From NCBI GenBank assembly GCA_963931925.1, contig OZ007567.1, forward strand, positions 93,215,778-93,279,777: a stretch of 64,000 nt of DNA, given 5' to 3'. Origin of the DNA: Onchidella celtica (lineage: Eukaryota > Mollusca > Gastropoda > Systellommatophora > Onchidiidae). Each line of letters starts with the position of its first letter. Within the stretch, counting starts at the first letter, position 1. The position numbers and the translations under genes are program-made. The notes under the pieces were generated by a model. That model did no database searches, was not told where the DNA came from, and was given only the letters and a program-made list of their open reading frames with translations. Positions 37,899 to 51,595 of this stretch are shown here, piece by piece.

Positions 37899-38192
37899 GC
37901 CATGAAAACAACAAGGGGAGGGGCAGTTACAGGTTTTAAGTTTTCCCAAATTGGCGAAGGGGAAGGCGCCAGGGGCCTCTTCTATCGGTGGGAGTGACTA
38001 TTTAGTTACACTGGTCAGCTACCGCCCGCCTTAAGCTGAGCAGCCCTCAGCCAGTTGGGTGCCGACCCGCCACATCTGCCTGCCTCATTGGGTACATGGG
38101 GATAGATCAAAAATCGAAAAGTTGATGTAAATGATGTACCTCGCTCAAAACGAAAAAACCAAATAAAAATTAGCACTTGGAACGTTAGGACC

Positions 38193-38981
38193 ATGTGCCC
38201 TGGACTTGACCAAAACATCGATATGACAAAGAACGACTCATTAAGAAAAACTGCAATAATAGACAAAGAATTGCTTAGGCTGAAAGTGGACATCGCAGCT
38301 TTACAAGAAACCAGACTGGCAGATACTGGTACACTCAAAGAGCAACACTACACATTTTTTTGGAAAGGACTTGACTCGAACCAACCTCGTCGTCATGGTG
38401 TTGGCTTTGCCATCAACAATCGCCTGCTCAGTTCCATCAACACACCCACTGGAAAGTCTGAAAGACTCATTTCCCTAAGATTACGCACAAAAACTGGTCA
38501 CACCAACATAATCTGTGTTTACGCACCGACGCTTATGTCATCAGCAGACGATAAGGACCAGTTCTACAACATGCTAAACGAAATGTATGCCACCATTCCG
38601 AAAAACGAATCAGTAGTTCTCTTAGGAGACTTCAACGCAAGAGTTGGCGCGGACCATCAGTCTTGGCCTGTTTGCCTAGGACACCACGGCGTAGGCAAAA
38701 TTAACGAAAATGGACAGCGTCTCCTGGAATTCTGTTCACAAAATGACTTGTGCATTACCAACACCTTCTTCAAATTGAATGACTCAAAGAAAGTTACGTG
38801 GCAACACCCAAGATCAGGACATTGGCATCAATTGGACTTGATTATCACCAGAAGGAAAGATCTGAACACGGTTAAATCAACAAGGAGCTTCCACAGCGCT
38901 GACTGCGATACAGACCACGCCCTTGTGATCAGCAAAATGCATACAAAGCCAATGAGAATATTTAGGAGCATCACGAAATGA
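38193..38981 (+). pseudogene. LINE AP-endonuclease-like domain (5' part of broken ORF)
   Basis: This is the exonuclease-endonuclease-phosphatase fold used by LINEs to nick target DNA and prime reverse transcription. The frame is open from 38,106. The conserved TWNVRT (38,175-38,192) lies just before the first ATG, so the true start is uncertain or was lost. Catalytic-type residues are E39 in LQETRL, D146 and N148 in LGDFNARVG, and D241-H242 near DTDHAL. The frame ends at a TGA (38,979-38,981). The same frame continues to 39,335 with plausible LINE linker sequence (RTRIFRSITK-type segment before the stop, KPSFRHDW after it), so the TGA is a break and not a natural end. Confidence 0.85.
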
Positions 38982-39231
38982 CAACCCAAATTAAACATTA
39001 CAAAAGCAAAACAAGAAGACTGTAAGAACGCTTTCACAAGAGAATTTAGTAACATCCCGGTAAATGATATGGAATCACCAAGCGTGGATGAAACATGGAA
39101 CACAATTAAGACCAACATATATAACAGTGCCTCAACAGCTTATGGTACAAAGCCATCTTTCAGACATGATTGGGTTGGAGAAAACTCCACCACACTTCTT
39201 CCCCTGTTAGAAGAAAAGAGGAAAATGATGC

Positions 39232-41322
39232 TTGAATACAAGAAAGATCGCTCGCAAAGCAACAAAGACAAATTCAAACACATCAAGGCAAAGGTTCAAA
39301 GTGAAACAAGAAAATGCGACCAACTTATGCTCTGAAATTCAATCGGCCTCTGATGCAGGAGACTCCAGAAACATGTATGAAAAGATTAAAGTTGCACTAG
39401 GACCAACCATTTCAAAAAGTGCCCCCATCAAGACAGAAAACGGCCAAGAACTTACCGACAAGAAGGAACAACTGGAGAGATGGGTCGAACATTATTCCAA
39501 ACTATATGCAAACGAAAAGCCAGCAAATCAAGGCTTAGAAGAAGCAGTCCCAAAGCTACCTGAAATGACGGATCTGGATGTGGAACCAACAATGAAAGAA
39601 CTCTCTGAAGCCATCCAGGATATGAAAAATGGAAAAGCTTGTGGAGAGGATAACATTCCAGCTGAAGTCCTCAAAGAAAACCTTGAAACACTATTACCAC
39701 ACCTATACCACCTACTAATCGTGTGCTGGAAAACTGGAACAATTCCATCCGATATGAAAAATGCAAAAATTGTAACTCTTTACAAGAATAAAGGAGACAA
39801 AGGGGATTGTAACAATTACCGCGGCATATCATTGATGAGTATTACAGGGAAAGCGTTCGCCAAAATCATACTCAAACGATTACACAGGCTCGCTGAAAGA
39901 ATCTTACCAGAATCCCAATGCGGATTCAGAGCAGAACGATCAACTGCAGATATGATATTTACAGTCCGTCAACTACAGGAAAAATGCAGAGAACAAGGAA
40001 AACCACTGTACATGGCTTTCATAGATCTGACAAAAGCCTTCGACACCGTAAGCAGACCATCGCTTTACATTGTACTGAAGTCCATTGGATGTCCACCACA
40101 GCTATTGAAGCTGATCATCTCCTTTCATGATGACATGAGTGCATGCGTCCAGCTTGACGGAAACATCTCAGGTAAATTTTCAGTGAAGACCGGAGTAAAA
40201 CAAGGATGTGTACTGGCACCAACTCTATTTGGAATTTACTTTGCAGCACTCCTACAGTTCGCTTTTCAAGACTCCACAGATGGTATTTTCATCCGAACAA
40301 GATCAGATGGGTCTCTGTTCAACTTGGCCAGGTTAAAAGCAAAAACAAAGACTCGAGAAATCATGCTGCGTGAACTCCTCTTTGCAGACGATGCTGCAGT
40401 AGTAGCCCAAAACAACGAACAACTGCAAAATATGATGGACTTATTGTCAAATGCATGCGACCTCTTTTCCTTGACAATTAGTGTTAAAAAGACAGAGGTA
40501 ATCGGACAAGGTACACTATCTCCTCCCGACATTTCATTGAACGGCAACAAGATCAACTCATTTGAAAAGTTTACCTATCTTGGCTCCACAGTAACAGCAT
40601 CACTATCCCTGGATGAAGAACTAAACGCCAGAATTGGGAAAGCAGCTACAACTTTTGGCAGGTTATCTCAGAGAGCTTGGAACAACAAAAAGCTGACACT
40701 CAAGACCGAAATTCTTATTTATCAATCTTGTGTCATCAGTACCTTGTTGTATAGCTGCGAAACGTGGACCACCTATACAAGACACGAAAAAGGATTAAAC
40801 AGCTTCCATCTTCGCTGCCTGCGGAAAATCATGGACATCAGATGGCAGGACAAAATCACCAACAGCGAAGTTCTCAAACGAGCAAAGCTCACCTCAATTC
40901 AAGCAACACTGAGAACAAGACGACTCAGGTGGATAGGACATGTCAAAAGAATTGATGATAGTAGAATCCCAAAGCAGATACTGTATGGTGAGCTAAAAGA
41001 GGGAAAACGTCAAAGAGGTAGACCAAAACTACGTTTCAAAGATATCTGCAGGACCACACTGAAAGATTTTGGGATCGATGAAAAATCATGGGAAAATGTG
41101 GCAGAAGATCGAACGACCTGGAAGGGAGCCGTCAGGAAAGGTGCTGCCAAATTTGAAAAAAATCAAAGAGAAATTAGGGGAAAAAAAAGACAGAAAAGGA
41201 AGGAAAAGACAAATGAAGTCACAAACGAAGGCGAGTATATGTGCTCACTCTGTGACCGGAGATGTAAATCGAATATCGGACGGATTAGTCATGAGAGGAG
41301 CTGCTCTCGGCATCTGTCTTGA
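39232..41322 (+). pseudogene. LINE reverse transcriptase and C-terminal zinc finger (3' part of broken ORF)
   Basis: An RNA-dependent DNA polymerase for target-primed reverse transcription. The 696-codon frame starts at an ATG at 39,232, but homology to the upstream frame shows that it truly takes over near 39,325, after a one-base shift. Motifs in order are FIDLTKAFDTV with the first catalytic Asp at residue 265, GVKQGCVLAP, FADDAAVV with the catalytic pair at 386-387, and FTYLGS. A long tail follows with RLRWIGHV and GRPKLRFKD. It ends with a zinc-finger-like C671-X2-C674-X12-H687-X3-C691. All polymerase landmarks are intact. Apart from the TGA and frameshift upstream, this copy could have been active recently. 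Confidence 0.9.
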
Positions 41323-41388
41323 AGTCAGAAAATGCTGCAAAGACCGTCTGCAAAGACGAAAAGGGTCGTATATAGTAATAACTATCAC

Positions 41389-41489
<101 letters not shown>

Positions 41490-41920
41490 GTTCCCATACT
41501 TTCACGTTGTACAAAATAAGCACGGCTCAAGAGAGACATCAGACAGTCTGTATAGAAATTTCCCAAACTGAACTGATTTTGGCGGCACTCTGAATTTCTC
41601 AGTTGACGAACTCTTTCGGGGAGAGACTGCCATACATTTATACCGTTTAGAGCCCTTCACTCTCGCCAGTTACTCCACGCCATCTGCTACTTCGTTCTGA
41701 AATCCTCACTCTTCTTCACGTTCGGTCATTGCCTCTGAGGACAGCAACTCTCCGTTACTGACTCACACAGTGTCTTATCTTTTTTATCTGTCCCATGCCA
41801 CCATGGCGGCTGATAGAAGATGGCGACGATAAAATATTATGTTCCCCAGAACGCCGTTAGGAGAAATTTGAATAGAGGCACCTATATTGTCCAGTATTAA
41901 TATTCACGTACCTTACAACA

Positions 41921-42000
41921 TAACCACACACACACACACTCACCCACACACACGCGAACACACACACACATACACATGTATATACACGCACACACAGAGG
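41921..42000 (+). repeat. (CA)n microsatellite
   Basis: Interrupted CA repeats. Confidence 0.85.
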
Positions 42001-42078
42001 CTGATTGCACAGTTTTCTTGCTATATATCTAGTTGCTCGCCAGGGGTTTGGGGAAATCCAACTCTCCCCCTTCCCCGT

Positions 42079-43620
<1,542 letters not shown>

Positions 43621-43621
43621 G

Positions 43622-44018
43622 GCCTGTCCCGGTGCGCTCTAGCCACTGGTGTTCTTGAGGCAAGGTGCTCGCCTCTCATGCCGAAGGTAAAGGGTTCGAA
43701 TCCCGGTCGGTGCAGGCATGTCGGAATTTTGGGATTTTTCTCATATTTTCCTGTCCCTGATCCTATGGGAGGTAGGATCGAGCACCTAGTTTTCTCGGAT
43801 AAGGACGACAATCTCGGATGGCCCGTGTGTACATTGCGCATATTAAAGAAACCTTGGCAGTTGGAAATCGAAAAGAGCAGGCCGAACAGGCCGCTGTCCG
43901 AGCAAAATTCTAAAAAAAACGAATCTCTACCACAACAAGCAAAATAAAAACAAGAAAAGTAAGGTGTAAATGCCAAGGGCAGCGAAACCTCCTAAAATAT
44001 AATCCTAAACACGGGACT
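43622..44018 (+). mobile_element. tRNA-derived SINE, copy 2
   Basis: Plus-strand copy of the family at 4,176-4,562. The tRNA-like head has a B-box GGTTCGAATCC at 43,693-43,703. The central body contains CATATTTTCCTGTCCCTGATCC, TTGCGCATATTAAAGAAACC and GCGAAACCTCCTAAA landmarks, all also present in copy 1 with small changes. An A-rich stretch precedes the last shared block. The tRNA fold is degraded, so this is a SINE and not a tRNA gene. Confidence 0.75.
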
Positions 44019-44395
44019 GGCCACTGAAAAAATGTCACAGGCAAATGTTTTGCTCTCTGTCTTTCACTTTCAGGGAAAATATATTTGACGAACAATGAAG
44101 AATTACACATGAAACTGAAGCTCAAAGAACTTACTGCATGTGACACTTCTTTCAGGAAGTGCAAAACTGAATAGGGGAATCGGAAAATAATGATAGAATG
44201 TCTGTGAGCCCCGGAGTTTATGTTGATTCAGGTCAATGAAGGGATGAGACTGACAGACACAGGAGGGATGAAATCCACGAGTAGGGTTAATGCTGGGTTT
44301 GGCTCTGAGAGTGGCAGAATTCATGAAGGTACAAAAAGCATGGAATGGAACGAAAAAACAGAACTTAAAAAGAACGACACACGCGTGGGTGCTTG

Positions 44396-44433
44396 CACAC
44401 CCACCCACCCACCCACCCACACACACACACACA
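44396..44433 (+). repeat. (CCCA)n-(CA)n microsatellite
   Basis: Four to five CCCA units followed by CA repeats. Confidence 0.85.
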
Positions 44434-44759
44434 AAAATAATGATACAAACAACAACGTGAGCAATGGAAAATGATTTCAAACAACACAAAGAGAAAACCA
44501 AAAGAACAATTATTTAGAACAAAAATGCCTCCATAATTGAAAAAGGGGCCAACGTTAAAGAGGAAGGGGAAAAATTGAAGAGGCTAACAAGACAAAAAGA
44601 AATTTAGATGAAGAAAGAGGAAGGGAACATGAACAAATACATGAGAAACAAACAGATGGGAATGAAAGAAAGAGTACATGAATATAAAGAAAAAGTGTAA
44701 GGGTAAGGGGAAAAGACACAAGACAGATCAGAATGGACATTTGACAGCACCGTAGATAA

Positions 44760-45960
44760 AGGCAAAGAGCAAGAAAGAAAAAATGAAAGAAAAAAGAAAG
44801 AAAGAAAGACTGAGAACAACCAAATAAGAAAGAATGAAAGAAAAAGAACGAAAGAAGAAAAAAACAAGCAAGCAAACAATAAGTAAATACAGAAAGAAAG
44901 AAGAGAGAAAGAAAGAAAGAAAGAAAACAAGCAATAAATGAATGAATAAATAACTAACTAAATAAATAAAGAATTAAAGAAAGAAAGAAAGAAAGAACGA
45001 AAAAAAAAAAGAAAACAAGCAAGCGATAATAAAGAAAGAAAGAAAAAAAACAGAAACAAAACAAGCAAGCAACAATAAAGAAAGAAAGAAAGAAAACAAG
45101 CAAGCAACAATAAAGAAAGAAAGAAAGAAAGAAAACAAGCAAGCAACAATAAAGAAAGAAAGAAAGAAAGAAAACAAGCAAGCAACAATAAAGAAAGAAA
45201 AGAAGCAAACAAGCAAGCAACAATAAAGAAAGAAAGAAAGAAAACAAGCAAGCAACAATAAAGAAAGAAAGAAAGAAAGAAAGAAAACAAGCAAGCAACA
45301 ATAAAGAAAGAAAGAAAGAAAGAAAGAAAACAAGCAAGCAACAATAAAGAAAGAAAGAAAGAAAGAAAGAAAACAAGCAAGCAACAATAAAGAAAGAAAG
45401 AAAGAAAGAAAGAAAACAAGCAAGCAACAATAAAGAAAGAAAAGAAGAAAACAAGCAAGCAACAATAAAGAAAGAAAGAAAGAAAGAAAGAAAACAAGCA
45501 AGCAACAATAAAGAAAGAAAAGAAGAAAACAAGCAAGCAACAATAAAGAAAGAAAGAAAGAAAGAAAGAAAGAAAACAAGCAAGCAACAATAAAGAAAGA
45601 AAGAAAACAAGCAAGCAACAATAAAAAAAGAAAAGAAGAAAACAAGCAAGCAACAATAAAGAAAGAAAGAAAGAAAGCAAGAAAACAAGCAAGCAACAAT
45701 AAAGAAAGAAAAGAAGAAAACAAGCAAGCAACAATAAAGAAAGAAAGAAAGAAAACAAGCAAGCAACAGTAAAGAAAGAAAGAAAGAAAGAAAACAAGCA
45801 AGCAACAATAAAGAAAGAAAGAAAGAAAGAAAGCAAGAAAACAAGCAAGCAACAATAAAGAAAGAAAGAAAGAAAGAAAACAAGGAAGCAACAATAAAGA
45901 AAGAAAGAAAGAAAGAAAGAAAACGAGCAAACAAACAAAAGAGAACGAAAAAAAAAAAAA
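44760..45960 (+). repeat. GAAA-rich minisatellite with ~22 copies of a CAAGCAAGCAACAATAAA core
   Basis: From about 45,010 to 45,930 the core CAAGCAAGCAACAATAAA recurs about 22 times, spaced by variable numbers of GAAA so that the period ranges from about 27 to 46 bp. A simpler (GAAA)n zone precedes it. The plus strand is almost pyrimidine-free outside the cores. Minus-strand frames of 326, 341 and 402 codons exist in all three frames because the unit lacks stop codons; they are repeat translations with no gene support. Confidence 0.92.
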
Positions 45961-46018
45961 GGCTGGAAGAAAGAAACAAGGAAAGAAAGGCATGATCACA
46001 AGAAAAACTCTTACTTAC

Positions 46019-46148
46019 CAGTGTGTATGTAGACATAGAAAGGCAGTGAAGTAAAACCGCTATAGCCCAGTGAGCTGAAGGCGCACACGCCAGCGATCTG
46101 CAGTAGACTCCATTTAGAAGGACTGTTTGACTCTGCAGTTTCAGCCAT
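46019..46148 (-). CDS. Possible first coding exon of an unknown gene
   Basis: On the minus strand an ATG at 46,148 has an ideal context (A at -3, G at +4). It opens a 43-codon segment that reads MAETAESNSPSKW, then a hydrophobic stretch with IAGVCAFSSLGYSG and LPFYVYIHTG. It ends at a consensus 5' splice donor, CTG followed by GTAAGTAAG, with the GT at 46,018-46,017. A further in-frame ATG lies upstream at 46,214. The segment is not low complexity, unlike the minisatellite that begins 60 bp further on. The hydrophobic run could be a membrane segment or signal anchor. I do not recognise the family and no second exon was found, so a chance ORF remains possible. Confidence 0.3.
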
Positions 46149-46340
46149 TCTGCGAATGTCACTCAGTTTCAAGTTTAAAAATCTCTGGCAAAACCTTTTA
46201 TGTGCCCTAAACAAAGTTTGTCAGGGCGGTTTCTTCTATTTTACAGCTCTGTGGGAAAGATCGTTTCCACTGCGCTCACTCAGTGCCTGTAAACGCCAAC
46301 AGCATAATATGAAGACTAGAATTCACTCTCAGATGTGATG

Positions 46341-46433
46341 CTCATAAAAAAATAAAAAAATAAATAGATAAACAGCCAGATAAATAAAGAAGTAAATAAA
46401 TAAATAAAAAGATAAATAAATAAATAAATAAAG
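46341..46433 (+). repeat. (AAAT)n-rich tract
   Basis: Imperfect AAAT/AGAT units. Confidence 0.85.
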
Positions 46434-46439
46434 CCGGAT

Positions 46440-47320
46440 CGCTAAGTCTATGGAAGATCAGTTAAAATTTTATCACAAACAGCAGTGTCACCGAAGTCCA
46501 ACTCAACACGTCAAAGAAAAATACAAACAACTCATGCTTTTTGTAAGACAGAACAACACAAGCTAATTCTAAAAATGTCTAAAGAACTGGTAAAAAAAAA
46601 ACAACACATGTAGAAAAATGATGCGAAAAAACACCCTGGCTGCGCGCTCACGCATACGAGATCATTCGAGCAGCAAGTCGCATCATTATGTCCAAGAATA
46701 CATCTATATAACTTTAAACAAAATTCGTATCCACTGCTCTCATGTTAACGTTATGTTTATTTTATTATGCTCATCTTCCAAGAAAAAAGAAAGGATGTGA
46801 AGCAACTTAATGTTCAAGAAAGTAATACGAACAAGGAAACAATCTCAAGAATAGATGAACATAACCTCGAGCCGATTAGTACTTTATAACTTAATTAAAC
46901 TACCAAAAACAAAACCCACAAAGACGCTTGGTGTGAGTGTGAGCAGTTCATGCTAGAACTGGTACTCAAACACAACTGCGAACACTTGCATGACGTGAAT
47001 GAGGAAGTGGCATCGTGAGACGGGCACAGCAGTGAAGCAGGGGATAGTTGTATGGTGGGAGAGGTCCCGACGTGCGCACACCGCTTTGGTCGCACGCCGG
47101 TCGCTCGTGGGTGAGCAGTCCTCGCTTTCCGTGAGCCTTGTCACACCTTCGCTTGCTGCTGGGGCGTCCAAGTTGGCGGCTGGAGAGGACGGGAGGCCGA
47201 GACACAGTCTCTTGTGACCGGTTTGACGGGGAACAATAAACAATCATCGATAGCATTATTGTAATTATTTACATTGTTCATTCTTATTCTGAAACATACA
47301 CATGACATTATCCACAGAAA
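46440..47320. other. Non-coding stretch with a GC-richer patch
   Basis: 46,990-47,225 is clearly richer in G, C and CpG than its surroundings. It would lie about 0.9 kb upstream of the possible minus-strand exon at 46,148, so it could be a promoter, but nothing specific supports that. Confidence 0.3.
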
Positions 47321-47321
47321 G

Positions 47322-47382
47322 AGAGAGTGGGGAGAGAGAGAGAAAGAGAGAGAGTGAGACAGAGAGAGAGAGAGAGACAGAC

Positions 47383-47436
<54 letters not shown>
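47322..47436 (+). repeat. (GA)n microsatellite
   Basis: GA repeats with GACA interruptions, pure over the last 45 bp. Confidence 0.9.
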
Positions 47437-47440
<4 letters not shown>

Positions 47441-47569
47441 TTGAAATTTAGGGTTCGTTAGTTTGTCTACCGAAAAATCTTCGCATGAAATGAATTCCGT
47501 TAGGCTAGACTTCGACGAGAGAGTGCCTTAAAAATAAAATCATCTCGATAGATTAATTAGGTTGGACCT

Positions 47570-47650
47570 TGCGTTTAGCGGGATTCGAACCGTGCTCCTC
47601 TCGTAGCTAGGGGAAGCGAACTAAACGCTGCGTCAATTGCAACGGTAGTT
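47570..47650 (-). ncRNA. tRNA-like sequence with B-box, probably a SINE fragment or tRNA pseudogene
   Basis: On the minus strand a B-box match GGTTCGAATCC (complement of 47,580-47,591) is preceded by about 55 bp that could hold an A-box. A GCGTTTA/TAAACGC inverted repeat brackets only 58 bp, too short for a full tRNA, and the T-stem pairs poorly. It is not a functional tRNA as far as I can fold it by eye. Confidence 0.3.
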
Positions 47651-47654
47651 TGAA

Positions 47655-49285
47655 TTGTAATTACAACTTTCGTACGACAAAAAAATAAAAAAGCCTAAAA
47701 ACATCTGTCTGAGAAAAGATACTGTGCTGTTCCCATGTACAGTTCACTTCACGAAAAAAACAAGGTTTTTTGGGTACTAATATCTTGGTTGTTGTTTTTT
47801 TTACCAATGTGCCGATTACGTCACAACAACAACTCCTTCTTGAGGTTGGCTGATGTCAGATCCGAGTTCCAGACAGGGCAACTGATGATAATAATACCGA
47901 TTACATATATTTCGAAACGTTGCATATGGCCTTGAAACTATTAGTTTTAAGTATGCAATTTTTTGTCTGTTGTTTAGGTTGTGCATTAAAATTATCTCCA
48001 TCGTTTGAGAGTTTTACAGAAACACGGTGTTACGAAAATCATCATCAGTCCCGAAACAAAACACTGCGTGCAGGCTACTGTTCAGTACTTATGCGCATTC
48101 ACTCACTTAAAAAACAAAACCAAACCAAAATAAGCAGGAGTTGAAGAATTAAAAATCATCTCAATCCAAATAGGATAATAAGCACTGTTGCGCACTCAAG
48201 GTAAACATAAACAATACATGTCTATCCCGTAGCTCCTCTCAGTTTTCGAACAGAGAAAGAGAGAGCGTCAGATAACCAATCTGTATCGATAAAAGACCTA
48301 CTTGGACGTATTGGAAAATACAACAACAAAATTTTATATTCTATTAAGGCCAGGCGCACATGAATGATTTTTTAGTTACTGTCCGAGAAACATTTTAGTT
48401 ACCGATAATTAAAAAGCTACTTTTCATTTTGCAGATGAAAAAATCACGTGGGTGTACTTGGAACAGGAGGGCCGTTTCTTCTATTCCAGTAACTAAATAC
48501 TTTCTTCTTCTTCTTCTTCTTCTTTTTCACAAAGCGCAAAGAAACAAACTCAAAATCAGGCTACAGTTCAACAAATAACAAAATCAGTTCCATTTATAAT
48601 GTTTAGTGTGAAATAAGAGACCGTGCAGAATGTCAAATAAATCCCATTGACAGTTTTCGAGACAATCTGTGCTATTCCCACTCATTCTAAAAAAAGACGC
48701 AATGTATAACCCATCAGTTCAAATCTGTAGGTATATTGTTTTGTTTGTGGTAGCTCTGCATTTCCTACTCCGTTTCTTCACAGTCTGACAAGCCAGATAG
48801 TTTCATTCATATGACTTCTCAAACTTTAAGAGCCAGAATTGCCATTAATATTGGCTGAACAGAAAGGAACACTTAATATTGTATGGTCAATGTATTTCAT
48901 TATGATAAAGACACTGGCTGATGCAAGGTTATTATTAATACTAAAATGAAGAAAAACAAACAAAACAAACTACACATTCAGTAATTCAAACAACTTAATA
49001 ATGATAATATTAACCAAAAAAATAATAATAATTGCTATTCGCGAAGCAGAACCTGGATGGATCGGTAACTCTGCTAAGCACTGATAAAACGCATTATTTC
49101 CCCTGAATTTTAGTAGGGTGGAAAAAATCTCATTACCTCCCCTCCTTTTCATTTTCGCCAAGAAAAAGATAAAAATATTGTGTGATGCTCCAGAATATCT
49201 TCTCACGTAGGCCTACAAACAGACAGTGGATCAAAGAGGATAGCCAGAGCAGTGGTTTAGTGGCCGGGAACCTTGACAACAAACA
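47655..49285. other. Non-coding stretch, no gene recognised
   Basis: AT-rich with a short (TTC)n at about 48,503-48,523. No credible open frame. Confidence 0.45.
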
Positions 49286-49560
49286 CAGAGAGAGAGAGAG
49301 AAGGGAGGTTGGGGGAGGGGGGGGGGGAGTAGGGGCAGACAAATGAAATTAGTGACAAGAAGAAGTCAGACAGAAAGGCACATAGGAATAGACTGGCAGA
49401 TTAAAAAAAATATAGCAGGAAAAACAATTGAAAGACAGCGTGATACATAGAGATACAAAGGGACAAACAGACAGATAGGTGAAAAAGTGGGAGAGAGAGA
49501 GAGAGGTCTCAGAAAGACGGGGGGAGAGCAAGAGAGAAAGAGAAAGGGAGAGAGAGAGAG
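49286..49560 (+). repeat. Purine-rich (GA)n tract
   Basis: GA repeats and a G-run (49,311-49,328) on the plus strand, interrupted by ordinary sequence at about 49,340-49,485. Confidence 0.8.
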
Positions 49561-50191
49561 GCGCTATTGTATCAAACGCGTTGTCACACGTGTCAAATCT
49601 TGTACTATAATCGACTTGGTGACATAAATCCAAAGAATCGACAAGGAAGGGGTAAAAATAAATGAAATACACAGCCTATGTGCGTATAGAAATTCCATCA
49701 GGACCTTTCACAGAAATTCTCTGCACTGTGACCCAGACACCATCCAACAAGCTGGTTTTCCAAGATTTATTACAACTCATTCAGATACCGTATCTCAGCA
49801 CCTCCACTTCTTTGTCCAATACAAAATCTCGGGTCCTGCACACATTAAGCACGCACACATACGAGCACATTCATATTACGAAACATATTTTAAAATTCTT
49901 TTCTATTTGGCAGATACAGTAGTCCTAAATAAAAAGTGAAGGCCCGTGAGATTTGAGCAATTTCTTGGATTTTTTATTTCATGAATATAAAATGCAAGCC
50001 TTAAGACTGAACAGCTGTCGACCTATATTCGTGTATTATTACCTGAACTGGCAATTTGATGGAGACAGACTTTGAATACCGTACATCATGCATCCCATTT
50101 ATCCTGCCCTATCACTCACTCACGTCATCCATTCACTGCCGCAGATGAATTTTCAAATTTTGATACATTTCACCGTGTCTGAAGAAAGATA

Positions 50192-50213
50192 CACACACAC
50201 AGAGAGAAAGATG

Positions 50214-50272
<59 letters not shown>

Positions 50273-50276
50273 AGAG
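50192..50276 (+). repeat. (CA)n-(GA)n-G-run microsatellite
   Basis: A short CA run is followed by a GA run at about 50,216-50,262 and about 10 G. Confidence 0.9.
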
Positions 50277-50279
50277 ATT

Positions 50280-51590
50280 CACGCACACACATGCCCACTA
50301 AGAGAGAATTTACTGAATGAAAACTGCTCTTCTCTACATGTATATTTACAAACACACTAACACATCAAATCAAACCAAATACATGACGTTAAAATAAAAT
50401 GAAGAATGTGACCAGTAAAGCTGACAGAGGTCTTCAAAAATGAGATCTTTAATCAAATATTTGTCAATGTGAAGAACAATAACACACAGTTAAAATAAAT
50501 ACATTAAAAGATCACAAACTAACAACTCTCAATGTCCTGGTCATAATTGATTTTTGAACTAGATATTTCACATTATGGGCGGATCAAAGTACAAACATAA
50601 CATTACTGGTGCCATTTGAACAGCTGCTTTCTTTATTAAATGCAAAACATAGCAAATAAGATAACAAAAGTCATAAATATGGGAATGGCTAGAAAGAAGA
50701 ATTTCTCCCTAAAGTGTAATAAGTAAATAAATAAATAATTATATTTAAACAAATAAATAAATAAATAAATAATACATACACATCGTAGCAGACAAGAAAC
50801 GAAATATTATCGCCAGTTTGAGAGGGAGGGGCAGAACAAAAAGTCAGCAAAAATGAAAAAAATAATAAAACACGTAGTTAAAGACGACAAAGAATTGCAA
50901 ATACGTACATTGTTTATCTTGGGTTAGGTTTTGTAGGTTCCCCCCCCCCCACCCCTTCCTTTCACTTTCCAGTGATCATGCACAAAACATGTTTACAATG
51001 TTTAACTGATGTTTCTTACAATAATGTAATTATATAAACCGTAGAATGCCAAGAACAGTAAACATACAAATTATCAATGCTTTGAACGTGCCAGTTTAGC
51101 AAGCACTCTCTCGACACTATTTTATCTACCTTCAGTCCCCAAGAACACAATCTAAAAAAATACAAACTATATTACCCCCCCCCCCCTTTCCCCAAAATAC
51201 CAGGCTGGAAATTGGGAAAGAGTGCATTTATCGTGGAATATTTACGGCTCACCAAGCACTCTCGTTGCGGGCTCTCTTTGCAGACTCGAGGATTACTCGG
51301 CCCTAGAATGAATTGGTTTACAAGCCACGAATACCACTAGACATTTGCGCAAACACTGTGAATGATTGCTTTTATGTCATACATTGTCTGGGCTGTAACC
51401 ATATCGCCGACTTTATGCTTTTGTTTGTTTGTTTTGTTTTCTTTCTTACTTCCACTTTTCATCCGCAGAAAGTTTGCTGGCATCTCATAAAGTAATCCAA
51501 TGAAGCTCTCGAGTCTATGCTGGATACTGGTAAGGTGTCATCATTGAGAGAAAGAACATTCTGGGTGGGAAGATAAGATGTCTTTCCTTT
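50280..51590. other. Non-coding flank of element 1, no gene recognised
   Basis: AT-rich, with (AAAT)n at about 50,724-50,771 and poly-C runs at 50,941 and 51,175. No credible gene. Confidence 0.5.
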
Positions 51591-51595
51591 ATCAT
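51591..51595. repeat. Target-site duplication of element 1, left
   Basis: ATCAT directly before the LTR, repeated at 58,219-58,223 directly after the right LTR. Confidence 0.93.

Noticed and set aside
41797-41832. Perfect Kozak string GCCACCATGG opening a 9-codon frame
   Set aside because: The frame stops after nine codons and no gene follows; the strong context is probably chance.
44954-46162. Minus-strand open frames of 326-402 codons rich in Phe, Leu, Ser and Cys
   Set aside because: All three minus frames are open because the GAAA/CAAGCAAG unit lacks stop codons; the peptides are repeat translations.
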